Virus record (IMG/VR): IMGVR_UViG_3300046660_000538
Location: 1-36,736 of that record
Origin: a virus
DNA: 36,736 nucleotides
Strand: one strand, 5' to 3'
The notes beneath the pieces are model-generated. The model worked only from the letters and a program-made list of their open reading frames with translations. It ran no database searches and was not told where the DNA came from. Every line of letters starts with the position of its first letter. Position 1 is the stretch's first letter. This document shows positions 1-6,829 of the stretch, piece after piece. The position numbers were made by a program, and so were the translations under genes.

Positions 1-226
1 CCGCCGCGCACGCCGCCTCGGCCGACCAGGTCCTTCAGCGCCGGCGGCGGCCGAGTCGCCCCAGGGCTCTTCGGGGAAGAGCTTGGGTCGAGGTTTTGAG
101 AGATCCGGCCGACACCGAGGCCGCCAGACGCGCCGTAGCGGGGCAGGGGAGGGGCGCTGAGCCTAGATCTCTGTCTAGCCGGGGCGCGGCCGCTGCCCGA
201 TGGGGGCGGGCGCGGGCGGGCCAGAA
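1..226. other. left edge, no supportable gene
   Basis: GC-rich sequence with short open stretches in several frames but none with a convincing start, ribosome site or family motif. A frame reading in from the left edge closes with TGA at 97-99 and could be the tail of an upstream gene. The phage left end and the intact tRNA-Phe expected there are not seen. Confidence 0.4.
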
Positions 227-269
227 TATCGCTAAAGCGATAATTGTGTTTGTCTCCCGGATGACAAAC
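227..269. promoter_or_regulatory. two palindromes before the XRE gene
   Basis: Two inverted repeats lie in an AT-rich patch just upstream of the regulator gene at 286: TATCGCT-aa-AGCGATA (227-242) and GTTTGTC (248-254) facing GACAAAC (263-269). The second contains TGTCTCC, the half-site repeated at 589-640. The AT-rich patch is a likely promoter. An autoregulatory operator is inference. Confidence 0.45.
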
Positions 270-285
270 AGGCCAAGCTACGACC

Positions 286-585
286 ATGGACACCGCCGCC
301 GCCGACGACCAGGTCGTCATCACCCGGGCCGAGTATGACGAGCTGCTGGCGCACCGCGCCGCGCGGACCCGGCCGCCCGAGGTGCGCGCGATGATGCGGG
401 CTGGCGACACCGCGCTGCGCGCCTGGCGCCGTTATCGCGGGATGACGCAAACCCAGCTGGCGGCGAAGGGCGGCGTGGCCCAGGGCCACCTGTCCGAACT
501 GGAATCGTCGAGCGGCAAAGGGATGAGCCTGCTGACGGCGCGCTTCCTGGCCCGGGCGCTGGGCGTCTCGACCGACGTGCTTTGA
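286..585 (+). CDS. XRE-family helix-turn-helix regulator
   Basis: A 99-residue DNA-binding protein. Residues about 50-75 form a Cro/CI-type helix-turn-helix (RGMTQTQLAAKGGVAQGHLSELES), followed by a short helical end. The N-terminal part (VITRAEYDELLAHR) is typical of antitoxin-like XRE proteins. The next gene is a RelE/HigB-like toxin that has its own antitoxin at 1000, so this protein may be a third regulator of the cassette or a phage regulator. TGTCTCC palindromes lie before it and directly after it, which fits autoregulation and control of the toxin gene. It is short for a CI repressor. Family is clear; role is inferred. Confidence 0.75.
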   Translation: MDTAAADDQVVITRAEYDELLAHRAARTRPPEVRAMMRAGDTALRAWRRYRGMTQTQLAAKGGVAQGHLSELESSSGKGMSLLTARFLARALGVSTDVL

Positions 586-588
586 AAC

Positions 589-640
589 TGTCTCCCACAG
601 GAGACAAATAGCTTGCGCCGATGTGTCTCCTGTGGGATAC
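589..640. promoter_or_regulatory. tandem TGTCTCC operator palindromes
   Basis: TGTCTCC (589-595) and GGAGACA (600-606) form a perfect 7-bp inverted repeat with a 4-bp spacer. A second, imperfect copy starts with TGTCTCC at 624-630 and ends GGGATACA at 633-640. Both sit between the XRE gene and the toxin start at 648 and resemble the palindrome at 248-269. They are likely binding sites of the XRE protein or of the antitoxin complex. Confidence 0.55.
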
Positions 641-647
641 ATATTGC

Positions 648-938
648 ATGATCGAAGTTCGTAAAACTCCGGAATTTGATTCTTGGCTGAGCGGGTTGAA
701 GGATCCGATCGGCCGGCAACGGGTGTCGTCCCGGGTTCGCCAGCTGGCCTTTGGCTTGATGGGCGACATCGCCCCGGTTGGCGAAGGCGTCAGCGAACTT
801 CGGATCCATGTTGGCCCGGGATACCGGGTTTACATCACCCAGCGGGGTCCGGTTGTCATCGTCGTGCTCTGCGGCGGGGACAAGAGAACTCAAGCGCGGG
901 ACATCGAAAGAGCTAAGGCCTTAGCGAGGGGTCTCTAA
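648..938 (+). CDS. HigB/RelE-like toxin (addiction module killer)
   Basis: A 96-residue protein starting MIEVRKTPEFDSWL, with the sequence of the phage Gp49-like / HI1419-type toxin family: an N-terminal strand, two helices rich in R and L, then the strands ELRIHVGPGYRVYI and VIVVLCGGDK and a final helix RDIERAKALA. Members are usually ribosome-dependent mRNA interferases, or toxins assumed to be. The ATG at 648 is preferred over 621 because family members begin this close to the TPEF motif and 621 lies inside the operator. The antitoxin follows after 61 bp. This toxin-first order is usual for the family. Confidence 0.8.
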   Translation: MIEVRKTPEFDSWLSGLKDPIGRQRVSSRVRQLAFGLMGDIAPVGEGVSELRIHVGPGYRVYITQRGPVVIVVLCGGDKRTQARDIERAKALARGL

Positions 939-999
939 TCCTCGCCTGTAACTTCACCTCCAGTCGGCGACGGGGTCGCCCTGTAACTAGGTGTCAAAA

Positions 1000-1299
1000 A
1001 TGACTATTCACACTACGCCGTTCGACCCGGCCGATTATATCGATAGCGTCGAAGCCGCCGTTGCTTACATGGATGAGGCGCTAGCCACGGGAAATCCAGC
1101 GTTCATCGCCGATGCCCTTGGCGTAATCGCTCGGGCCAAAGGCATGACGGAAGTAGCCGCGACTGCAGGCCTGGGGCGATCGAGCCTCTATAAGTCGCTG
1201 GCGGAGGGCGCGAGCCCAAAGTTTGAGACCGTCCTTAAGGTCATGCAGGCGCTTGGGATGAGGTTGGGTGCTCTTCCTGCAGAACCTATAGCCGCCTGA
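1000..1299 (+). CDS. HigA-like antitoxin (HI1420 type)
   Basis: A 99-residue antidote of the HI1420 type. The N-terminus has the family signature FDPADYIDSVEAAVAYMDEA, where the antitoxin wraps the toxin. Residues about 40-90 form a helix-turn-helix (GMTEVAATAGLGRSSLYKSL) ending ALGMRLGAL. ATG at 1000 was chosen; a GTG at 991 is in frame. It pairs with the toxin at 648. The gap of 61 bp holds an inverted repeat GGCGAC-ggg-GTCGCC (966-980). The stop is followed within 4 bp by the first GTGCACNN array, so a stability module sits next to a candidate partition site. Confidence 0.8.
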   Translation: MTIHTTPFDPADYIDSVEAAVAYMDEALATGNPAFIADALGVIARAKGMTEVAATAGLGRSSLYKSLAEGASPKFETVLKVMQALGMRLGALPAEPIAA

Positions 1300-1302
1300 C
1301 CT

Positions 1303-1342
1303 GTGCACGTGTGCACGTGTGCAGTTGTGCACAGGTGCACAA
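1303..1342. repeat. octamer array 1 (GTGCACNN x5)
   Basis: Five repeats start exactly 8 bp apart at 1303, 1311, 1319, 1327 and 1335. Four are GTGCAC and one is GTGCAG, each followed by two variable bases. The core hexamer is palindromic. Arrays with the same period and number occur at 1397, 34836 and 35495, the last two at the parA locus. This suggests a centromere or operator bound by the ribbon-helix-helix protein encoded at 34564. Confidence 0.85.
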
Positions 1343-1396
1343 CCGGAGCGCGGCGCTGACGGCGTCATCTGAGGCCGGTAGGCAGCGTCAAATGAC

Positions 1397-1436
1397 GTGC
1401 CGCTGTGCACGTGTGCACAATTGCACGGGTGCACTA
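1397..1436. repeat. octamer array 2 (GTGCACNN x5)
   Basis: Five 8-bp units start at 1397 (degenerate, GTGCCG), 1405, 1413, 1421 (TTGCAC) and 1429. Counting spacer bases, about 30 of 32 bases match the reverse complement of array 4 upstream of parA, so the two arrays are diverged copies in opposite orientation. It lies just before a possible promoter for the gene at 1508. Confidence 0.85.
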
Positions 1437-1454
1437 GAACAACCTTCACCGTCG

Positions 1455-1483
1455 TTGCGACACCCTGCCGCATGGCTTAGGTT
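1455..1483 (+). promoter_or_regulatory. possible sigma-70-like promoter
   Basis: TTGCGA (1455-1460) and TAGGTT (1478-1483) are separated by 17 bp and lie 25 bp before the ATG at 1508 and 18 bp after array 2. A partition protein bound to the array would sit next to the -35 box. Weak evidence from sequence alone. Confidence 0.25.
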
Positions 1484-1507
1484 GAGCGATGTTCTAGGGG
1501 TGTTCTC

Positions 1508-2047
1508 ATGGCGTCTGTGGCTGAGAAGAAGCGGCGGAAGAAAACGGCTATCTCGATGGGCCGCGCCGGACCTCGGCCCGAAGCGTCACCGGCTCCCCGC
1601 GTCACGATCCGATCCAAGAACTATATCCGCCGGCAGACCGGCCTCGAAGCCTTGGCCAGCAAGGGCAAGATCAACGGCGCCCAGCGCTTCAACCTCGAAC
1701 GGTACGGCCGGCTCTACCGGATCTCCGCCATCGAGGACGGCGCCGCGCTGCGATCGAGCCTGGCGGATCTGGAGTCGGCGCGCGGATCCGTCGGCGGCGG
1801 GCTCCCCACGATGGACAACTACGCCAGCGTCATCGCCCAGGGCCGCGCGGACCTGCTCGCCGCGCGGGCGGCATTGAGCTTCATCGACTACCTGATCCTC
1901 GCCTGCGACATGGTGTGCGGGCGGGGGATGACCCCCCAGGAAGTCACGGCTGTTCGCACGGAGATGGTCGAGCTGGAGACGAGCCTGCGCACGGCCGGCG
2001 ACATTCTGGCGAAGCACTTTGACGCAGTCGGTTGGGAGTGGTCTTGA
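1508..2047 (+). CDS. hypothetical phage protein, DUF6456-like
   Basis: A 179-residue soluble protein with a basic N-terminus (KKRRKK at residues 8-13), a segment RRQTGLEALASKGKINGAQRFNLERYGRLYR and a helical C-terminal half. The layout, a basic linker then a long helical domain ending near LAKHF, resembles the alphaproteobacterial DUF6456 domain, which in phages sits in the early region. The match is by eye and distant. A ribosome site (AGGGG) lies about 8 bp before ATG 1508. It is the first gene after octamer arrays 1 and 2, so it may be under partition-protein control. Function unknown. Confidence 0.6.
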   Translation: MASVAEKKRRKKTAISMGRAGPRPEASPAPRVTIRSKNYIRRQTGLEALASKGKINGAQRFNLERYGRLYRISAIEDGAALRSSLADLESARGSVGGGLPTMDNYASVIAQGRADLLAARAALSFIDYLILACDMVCGRGMTPQEVTAVRTEMVELETSLRTAGDILAKHFDAVGWEWS

Positions 2048-2113
2048 AAACTGCGACGGAAAGTGTAGTGCTCTCGCTTGTGTCGAGAGGTCCGCCGGAC
2101 CCGGCCGACCTCC

Positions 2114-2146
2114 CGCCCCGTGGCTCAGCCCGGGGCGTTTGCATTT
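2114..2146 (+). terminator. possible intrinsic terminator
   Basis: CGCCCCG (2114-2120) and CGGGGCG (2131-2137) pair over 7 bp with a 10-nt loop, followed by a T-rich stretch ending at 2146. It comes 67 bp after the stop of the gene at 1508. Confidence 0.4.
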
Positions 2147-2158
2147 CCGGACATCGTC

Positions 2159-2302
2159 ATGACCCCCACGCTTCAGCAGAAGCTGCGCGCCTGCGCGGCT
2201 GGCCTTAACGCGCCTGGCCGGCCGGTGCCGCCGGCGCCGCCAAAGACGTCGGCCGCGACAAGGTCGTGGCCCGCCGGCGCGCAGCTGCAGCCCGGGCGCT
2301 GA
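2159..2302 (+). CDS. possible 47-residue peptide
   Basis: An open frame of 47 codons (MTPTLQQKLRACAAG..., Pro/Ala-rich C-terminus) fills the gap before the gene at 2304 and ends directly beside it. There is no clear ribosome site and no recognised domain. It may be a small phage gene or chance coding in GC-rich DNA. Confidence 0.2.
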   Translation: MTPTLQQKLRACAAGLNAPGRPVPPAPPKTSAATRSWPAGAQLQPGR

Positions 2303-2303
2303 C

Positions 2304-2582
2304 ATGCGGATCGGGATCATCGCCGGCGCAACGCGCACCTTCCTCGCCCCGCCTGATTGGGACGAAGCCGTCTCTGGGCCCTGCGACCCGTTGCGGATCC
2401 GCGACGACGTCTTCGACGGCTTGCCGTGCATGACCTCGGCCTGGTTTCCGACGGAGGAGGAACTGCAGCGCATGTGCGAAGGCGCTCCGGTCTACTTCAC
2501 TGAAGCGGGCCGAGAGCATTCGGCCGTATCGATCGGCGTCGGTCCCGTCGACCACCAAGACGTAAGACCGGATCCGCACTAG
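2304..2582 (+). CDS. small hypothetical phage protein
   Basis: A 92-residue protein that matches a type of small protein common in alphaproteobacterial phages. It has PPDWDEAVSGPCDPLRIRD near residue 16, PCMTSAWFPTEEELQRM in the middle and then a strand VYFTEAGREHSAVSIGVG. The conserved Asp-Trp, the two Pro-Cys positions and the SAW motif make it a real gene. Its function is not known. It has no membrane segment or signal peptide. It is the last + strand gene before a lower-GC island on the - strand. Confidence 0.65.
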   Translation: MRIGIIAGATRTFLAPPDWDEAVSGPCDPLRIRDDVFDGLPCMTSAWFPTEEELQRMCEGAPVYFTEAGREHSAVSIGVGPVDHQDVRPDPH

Positions 2583-2612
2583 GTCACTGCATCTGCGGCG
2601 AACACGCTGGGC

Positions 2613-3362
2613 CTATAGAGCTGGAAATCTCAGAGTATCCAGCTTGGCGTTTCCACCCAAGCGGTAGTGCAAAAACCTGTCCATGATGGTCCAGGCCCGC
2701 ATCGTAATCTCTTTGGAGACCGCTCCGTCTTTGTAAGTCGGCTTGCCATGCCGATGATCCAAAGAATGCTCCATAATCAACTCGACGTATTCGCGAGAAA
2801 TGTTCAACTGGTCGCGGAAAATTGGCCACTGCTGACCGGGCGTTAGGTCGTAGCCCGCTACCATCTGTCGGATGGCCTCTACTGAGCGCGCGCAGTTTAT
2901 CGTCGTGTTGTCCTCGAAGCTGATAGAGGTAACCAGATCCTCTAGCGCTTTGATTATCGGCTGCTCGCTCATAACTAAGGCGAGGGCCTCGTTGAATCCG
3001 ACGCTGTCAGAAAACGCCGTACATAGCGGCGGCAGCTGCGGGTCATGTGTCACCAATCGGTCGACCACGCCGTTCTCCCGCCAATGATCGAGCACGATCG
3101 TGGGGCCCACGGCCATCTGGAATGCGGCTAGGTTTACCTGAGCACGCAGCAGTTTGACGGCGTGCATCCACAGGATCAGGAGCCAGTTATCGACCTTGGT
3201 GTTGAAGCTCACGGTGACTTCAATCTCAGAATTGACCACCGAGAATTCAAACCTCGCGATCAATGGAACGTTCGCGTCGGTATAAACCACGTTGGGAACG
3301 TTGCTCAGCGTTAGCGTCCACCCCGCAGGATAAACCCGGCCTAGGAATTCGATCTGGTGCAT
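2613..3362 (-). CDS. hypothetical cargo protein, lower GC
   Basis: A 249-residue soluble protein of unknown family. It opens MHQIEFLGRVYPAGW, has a beta-rich first third (FEFSVVNSEIEVTVSFNTKVDNW) and a helical remainder ending in an MDRFLHYRLGGN segment. It has no signal peptide or membrane segment. Base composition is visibly less GC-rich than the virion genes, and it points against the surrounding phage genes. It is divergent from the membrane-protein gene at 3537 with about 170 bp between the starts. These are marks of a moron, a separately transcribed lysogen cargo gene. Defence or superinfection exclusion is possible, but the sequence does not show it. Confidence 0.65.
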   Translation of the reverse strand: MHQIEFLGRVYPAGWTLTLSNVPNVVYTDANVPLIARFEFSVVNSEIEVTVSFNTKVDNWLLILWMHAVKLLRAQVNLAAFQMAVGPTIVLDHWRENGVVDRLVTHDPQLPPLCTAFSDSVGFNEALALVMSEQPIIKALEDLVTSISFEDNTTINCARSVEAIRQMVAGYDLTPGQQWPIFRDQLNISREYVELIMEHSLDHRHGKPTYKDGAVSKEITMRAWTIMDRFLHYRLGGNAKLDTLRFPAL

Positions 3363-3509
3363 GGCTTCCCCTAGTCTTGAACCGCAACGCTCTCCCGAGT
3401 CGGCGCTCTCGGCGTAGCGCTAGTTGGCCTTCGTAAAGAGCCTTCTCGACCTCACAGACTCGGCCCAGCATCTGATCATGGGCGCTATTCGGTCAGCGAC
3501 GCTGTGACG

Positions 3510-3526
3510 GGAGGAGCGTCTCCTCC
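3510..3526 (+). promoter_or_regulatory. hairpin over the ribosome site
   Basis: GGAGGAG (3510-3516) pairs perfectly with CTCCTCC (3520-3526) around a 3-nt loop. The left arm is the only good Shine-Dalgarno sequence near the membrane-protein gene, so the hairpin would hide it. Its distance to ATG 3537 is longer than usual, about 20 nt. Confidence 0.35.
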
Positions 3527-3536
3527 TCGCCCACCT

Positions 3537-4070
3537 ATGCCTCCCGTCGCTGTTACGGAGGTGTTCCAAGATCATGGCCTGGCGCTCGCCATTGCGACGG
3601 TGGGCTGCGCCCTAGCGCTCGTTACCTTGCGCAGTAGTTGGGTACTCACCGGTAAAACGGAGTCCCAGATCCAGCGCCGCCTGATGCAGGTGTTGCTCGC
3701 AGTATCAACTGCCACTGGCATCTATGCTGGCGGGGCCGCCACCTATGCCGGTGCCGCAACGTTCATCGAATTCTTCAAAACACTGCCTCCAGCGGTGATT
3801 GGCGTGCTCGGCGGACTTGCTGCTGTCTTCCTTTTTCGCTTCCGCGGGCGACATCCTTTCGCCTACGGCGTCGGTGAAGTGTTGGTCGGGGCCGCGACCC
3901 TTTGGTCGCTATCGGCAGTGGGGCCGCAGATCAGCGAATGGGCGCTAAAGTTCGCGGCCGCCATCTATGTGATGATCCGGGGCTTCGTGAACATGCAGCC
4001 TGCAGCGCCCGCTTGGTTGCAACGTCACATGGACCGCTGGACGTCACCGCCCGGCGCTGACCTCCGATAA
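3537..4070 (+). CDS. hypothetical membrane protein
   Basis: A 177-residue protein with about four membrane segments: GLALAIATVGCALALVTL, a stretch around VLLAVSTATGIYAGGAATYAG, PPAVIGVLGGLAAVFLF and GVGEVLVGAATLWSLSAV, then a possible amphipathic end. It has no known catalytic motif. GTG 3504 is an in-frame alternative start adding 11 residues. The gene is divergent from the cargo gene at 2613 and may form a two-gene cargo unit with it. Phage-borne small membrane proteins often act in superinfection exclusion or as effectors of abortive systems; here that is only a possibility. Confidence 0.6.
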   Translation: MPPVAVTEVFQDHGLALAIATVGCALALVTLRSSWVLTGKTESQIQRRLMQVLLAVSTATGIYAGGAATYAGAATFIEFFKTLPPAVIGVLGGLAAVFLFRFRGRHPFAYGVGEVLVGAATLWSLSAVGPQISEWALKFAAAIYVMIRGFVNMQPAAPAWLQRHMDRWTSPPGADLR

Positions 4071-4131
4071 TCACCCTTCTCGGAAGTCAGAACGGCCTAT
4101 TTGGGCCTCTAGACCCCCTTCTAGCGTAGGA

Positions 4132-4156
4132 GAAACCGGCCAAAACGGCCGATTTC
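4132..4156. repeat. inverted repeat before the integrase
   Basis: GAAA-c-CGGCC (4132-4141) faces GGCCG-a-TTTC (4147-4156) with a 5-nt loop; one pair is mismatched. It lies 20 bp upstream of the integrase start. It could be an operator or a recombinase-related site. There is no T-run, so a terminator is unlikely. Confidence 0.4.
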
Positions 4157-4175
4157 GCGAACCACGCGAATCCAG

Positions 4176-5201
4176 GTGTTCCCCATGCCCGGCACGGACG
4201 TCACTACGACGCCGCCGGCGCGCGACCTCGCTCTCACGGCCGCCGGGCCCGAGGCCGCAAGGCTCGCCGCCGCGGCGGCCGCTTACGCCGACGCCCAAAT
4301 GGCCTCGGCGACGCGGCGAGCCTACCAATCCGACTGGGCGGACTTCTCCGCCTGGTGCGAGGCCCATCCGCCGGCGACGCCGCTCCCGGCGACCGGCCGC
4401 GTTGTCGCCCTGTACCTCGCCGATCGCGCCCAGGGTGGGCTGGCGGTTTCGACCCTTTCGCGGCGCCTCGCGGCGATCCGCACCATCCACAAGCTGGAAG
4501 ATCAGCCTACGCCGGCGGGGAGCGATCTCCGCGCCGTGTGGGCCGGCATCCGGCGAACCCATGGCCGGCCGCCCCGTCAGAAGCGGGCCCTCATCACCGA
4601 AGACTTGCGCCGCATAGTGGCGCGGTTGCCGGCCACCCCCATCGGCGTGCGTGACCGTGCGCTGATCCTGACCAGCTACGCCGCCGCGTTGCGCCGGAGC
4701 GAGACCGCCGCCCTCGTCCTGGACGACGGCAAATCCGTAGGTCGCGCGATCCGGCTCCGTTTCGTGGCCCGGGGCTTCCGCATCGAGCTCGACAGCAGCA
4801 AGGCCGACCAGGAAGGCGAGGGCGCTGTGGTCGCCGTGCCCTACGGCAAGACCAAGCTCTGCGCCGGCGTCGCGCTCAGCGCCTGGCTCGAGCTGGCGAA
4901 GATCTCCTCCGGCCCGGTGTTCCGACCTGTCGATCGACACGGGCGGATCGCACCGCGCGCGATGAGCGACAAGGCCGTCAACGACGCCATCAAGCGCGCC
5001 GCCGCGCGCGCCAAGATCGATCCCGCCCTGATCGGCGGCCACAGCCTGCGCTCCGGCATGGTGACCCAGGCGATCATGAACGAGGTGGCCGTGCCGGTGA
5101 TCATGAAGCAGACGCGCCATGCCAAGGTCGACACGCTCAACCGGTACATCCGGATGGCCGGCGACATGGACAAGTCGGCCGGCGGGAAGCTGGGCCTGTG
5201 A
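4176..5201 (+). CDS. tyrosine recombinase (phage integrase)
   Basis: A 341-residue site-specific recombinase that would insert and, with a directionality factor, excise the phage. An N-terminal SAM-like core-binding domain covers residues about 35-125 (SATRRAYQSDWADFSAWC). The catalytic domain has the expected residues: R173 in ALRRSE, K209 in the beta hairpin, H289 and R292 in HSLRSG, H315 in TRHAKVDT and the nucleophile Y324 in NRYIR. It therefore looks active. GTG 4176 or ATG 4185 could be the start. It lies about 31 kb from the att-like tRNA fragment at 35669, so the phage left end is probably not far left of the window. A small gene overlaps its stop by 4 bp. Confidence 0.92.
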   Translation: MFPMPGTDVTTTPPARDLALTAAGPEAARLAAAAAAYADAQMASATRRAYQSDWADFSAWCEAHPPATPLPATGRVVALYLADRAQGGLAVSTLSRRLAAIRTIHKLEDQPTPAGSDLRAVWAGIRRTHGRPPRQKRALITEDLRRIVARLPATPIGVRDRALILTSYAAALRRSETAALVLDDGKSVGRAIRLRFVARGFRIELDSSKADQEGEGAVVAVPYGKTKLCAGVALSAWLELAKISSGPVFRPVDRHGRIAPRAMSDKAVNDAIKRAAARAKIDPALIGGHSLRSGMVTQAIMNEVAVPVIMKQTRHAKVDTLNRYIRMAGDMDKSAGGKLGL

Positions 5202-5449
5202 CCGGCGGCCGGGACGAGGACGCGCTGTTGCTTCTCGACCAAGCCGCCAACGACGACCAGCTGGCCCGCATGTGCGCCCTCGGCTTCCATCGCAGCGAGA
5301 TGGTCACGCTCCGGGTCAAGCTGGCGTTCTGGTTCTATCCGGCCTGGTGGCTCGTCTGCCTGGCTGCCCGCGTAGGCCTTCCGTTCACCTGGTGCTCTCC
5401 CTTGGCGGCCTTCATCGTCGCCAACGCGGTCTCGGTGACTGTCCGATGA
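5198..5449 (+). CDS. small hypothetical membrane-associated protein
   Basis: An 83-residue protein starting with GTG in a 4-bp GTGA overlap with the integrase stop. The first 45 residues are soluble and acidic/helical. The C-terminal half (LAFWFYPAWWLVCLAARVGLPF, then LAAFIVANAVSVTV) is hydrophobic enough for one or two membrane segments. Translational coupling to the integrase suggests co-expression. No family recognised. Confidence 0.5.
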   Translation: MTGGRDEDALLLLDQAANDDQLARMCALGFHRSEMVTLRVKLAFWFYPAWWLVCLAARVGLPFTWCSPLAAFIVANAVSVTVR

Positions 5450-5652
5450 GCGAGCGGGACGAGGCGGCCGAGGCCGACGCCCTGGCCGACCTGGTCAACG
5501 GTTGGACCCTCCGCCGGATGGATCCCGAACAATTCCACGTCCTGAAGGACGAACTGGTCCGCCGGCTTCGGCGGCTAGGTGGTCGCCTCCGCCGGCGGCC
5601 GATCGACAAACCCACGACGACCTGGAGGGCGCCCGATGTCCGACGCCGCTGA
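5446..5652 (+). CDS. small hypothetical protein
   Basis: A 68-residue, strongly charged protein (MSERDEAAEADALADLVNG, later a run of Arg: RRLRRLGGRLRRRP). It starts with ATG in a 4-bp ATGA overlap with the previous stop and overlaps the DUF3164 gene by 17 bp. An acidic head with a basic tail suggests nucleic-acid or protein binding; that is a guess. The longer open frame upstream of 5446 is a shadow of the integrase end and of the gene at 5198. Confidence 0.5.
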   Translation: MSERDEAAEADALADLVNGWTLRRMDPEQFHVLKDELVRRLRRLGGRLRRRPIDKPTTTWRAPDVRRR

Positions 5653-6292
5653 ACTACCTCCGGGCCACATCGAAGGCCCGGGCGGGATCATCTACATGAT
5701 CGGCGCCAAGGGCGAGCTGGTCCCGCCCGCCCAGGTCAAGGCGCAGAAGCGCCTGCAGGACGACACGACCAGGTCGTTGCTCACGCGAGCCGACGAGCTG
5801 GCCGCGCAGATCCTGGCCTTCAAGACCTGGGCTTTCGCCGAGGTCGACGCCTACGTCGCCCTGCTGTCCGACAAGTACGGCGCGCCCCCCAAGGGCGAGA
5901 AGGGCAACATGACCCTCTATTCGTTCGACGGCATGCTGCGGGTGACCGTGCAGACCGCCGACCGCTTGGCGTTCGGGCCCGAGATCCAGATCGCCAAGGA
6001 CATCATCGTCGACCAGCTGGTGCCCGAATGGGCGGTCGGCTCGAACGCCAACCTAGTCGCCATGGTGCAGAACGCTTTCCGCACCGATCGGGAAGGGCAG
6101 CTGAACCGCTACTCGATCCTGAACCTCCGCCAGCTGGAGTGCGAGGATCCTCGCTGGGCCCGGGCGATGGAAGCCATCGAGGACAGCGAGCGCGTGATCG
6201 CCTCGGCCCGGTACATCCGGTTCCACCGGAAGGCCGACGGCCGCCAGGATGGGCCGTGGATCTCCGTATCGCTTAACCTAGCCACGGCGTAG
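5636..6292 (+). CDS. DUF3164 family phage protein
   Basis: A 218-residue protein of the DUF3164 family, known from Mu-like and other phages. It shows the family features: a Gly/Pro-rich opening, LVPPAQVKAQKRLQDD, a helix with AFKTWAFAEVDAYVALL, the motif GEKGNMTLYSFDGMLRVTV, and a C-terminal MEAIEDSERVIASARYIRFH region with GPWISVSLNLA at the end. It acts in the cytoplasm and its exact role is unsettled. ATG 5636 begins the conserved part. Its 3' end overlaps the convergent gene at 6278 by 15 bp. Confidence 0.85.
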   Translation: MSDAAELPPGHIEGPGGIIYMIGAKGELVPPAQVKAQKRLQDDTTRSLLTRADELAAQILAFKTWAFAEVDAYVALLSDKYGAPPKGEKGNMTLYSFDGMLRVTVQTADRLAFGPEIQIAKDIIVDQLVPEWAVGSNANLVAMVQNAFRTDREGQLNRYSILNLRQLECEDPRWARAMEAIEDSERVIASARYIRFHRKADGRQDGPWISVSLNLATA

Positions 6293-6805
6293 GCGCCACC
6301 GCGCACGGACGGGGCTTTCTAACGCGGACAACGCATCGTCCACCTTCCTAAGCACCTTGGCGTTGATCCCGCCCACCGTCGTCACGTGCGCTCGCTCGAC
6401 ATGGACGTGCAGCCAGCTTTCGACCCGAATGAACCGCCCGGTGAAGACGAGCCATTCGGGGATAGCCTTAAGGTGAGCGTAGGCGTCGACTACCGGCCCG
6501 ATTTCCCGGTCCTCTAAGCATCCGAGGTCTTTCAAGAACTGTTCGTAAATCGGGTAGTGTTCCGCGATCGGGATCATAAAGCCCTCATCGCTACCCAGTT
6601 CGAGATTGCAGGATTCAATCCCTCCCTCGGCGGTCCGTTTGGCCGCGCGGAGCTCTTGGATTAGGGCTTTCCGGACCAGCCGGCCGGTTCGATCGTCGCT
6701 CAGCTGCTGCTTCCACCACTCCAGGAAGGTATTGCCGATCGTGGCAATGGTGACGGCACCGAGCCCAACCATGAGAGGCTGGTAGACAGTCCAGCTGGTC
6801 GACAT
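6278..6805 (-). CDS. membrane-anchored cargo protein, unknown
   Basis: A 175-residue protein with one N-terminal membrane segment (LMVGLGAVTIATIGNTFLEWW, residues about 11-31) followed by a helical cytoplasmic domain (LVRKALIQELRAAKRT ... HYPIYEQFLKDLGCLEDREIG). This shape, a short anchor and a helical body, is common among accessory genes of unknown role. The ribosome site GGGGGAA precedes the ATG. It lies 24 bp downstream of the gene at 6830 and is probably co-transcribed with it, against the phage early genes. Candidate moron; defence or exclusion role unproven. Confidence 0.6.
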   Translation of the reverse strand: MSTSWTVYQPLMVGLGAVTIATIGNTFLEWWKQQLSDDRTGRLVRKALIQELRAAKRTAEGGIESCNLELGSDEGFMIPIAEHYPIYEQFLKDLGCLEDREIGPVVDAYAHLKAIPEWLVFTGRFIRVESWLHVHVERAHVTTVGGINAKVLRKVDDALSALESPVRARWRLRRG

Positions 6806-6829
6806 CGAGTTCCCCCCGGGGACAGGCTT

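Noticed and set aside
1303-1436. CRISPR array
   Set aside because: Units are 8 bp with 2-bp variable parts and no spacers; not CRISPR.
1303-1436. Replication origin iterons
   Set aside because: No Rep gene, no DnaA boxes or AT-rich unwinding region seen beside the arrays; the parA link is stronger. Not excluded if a Rep lies left of the window.
1311-1877. + strand open frame across octamer arrays 1 and 2
   Set aside because: Its N-terminal repeats (VCSCAQVHN) only translate the GTGCACNN units, and its end overlaps the better gene at 1508.
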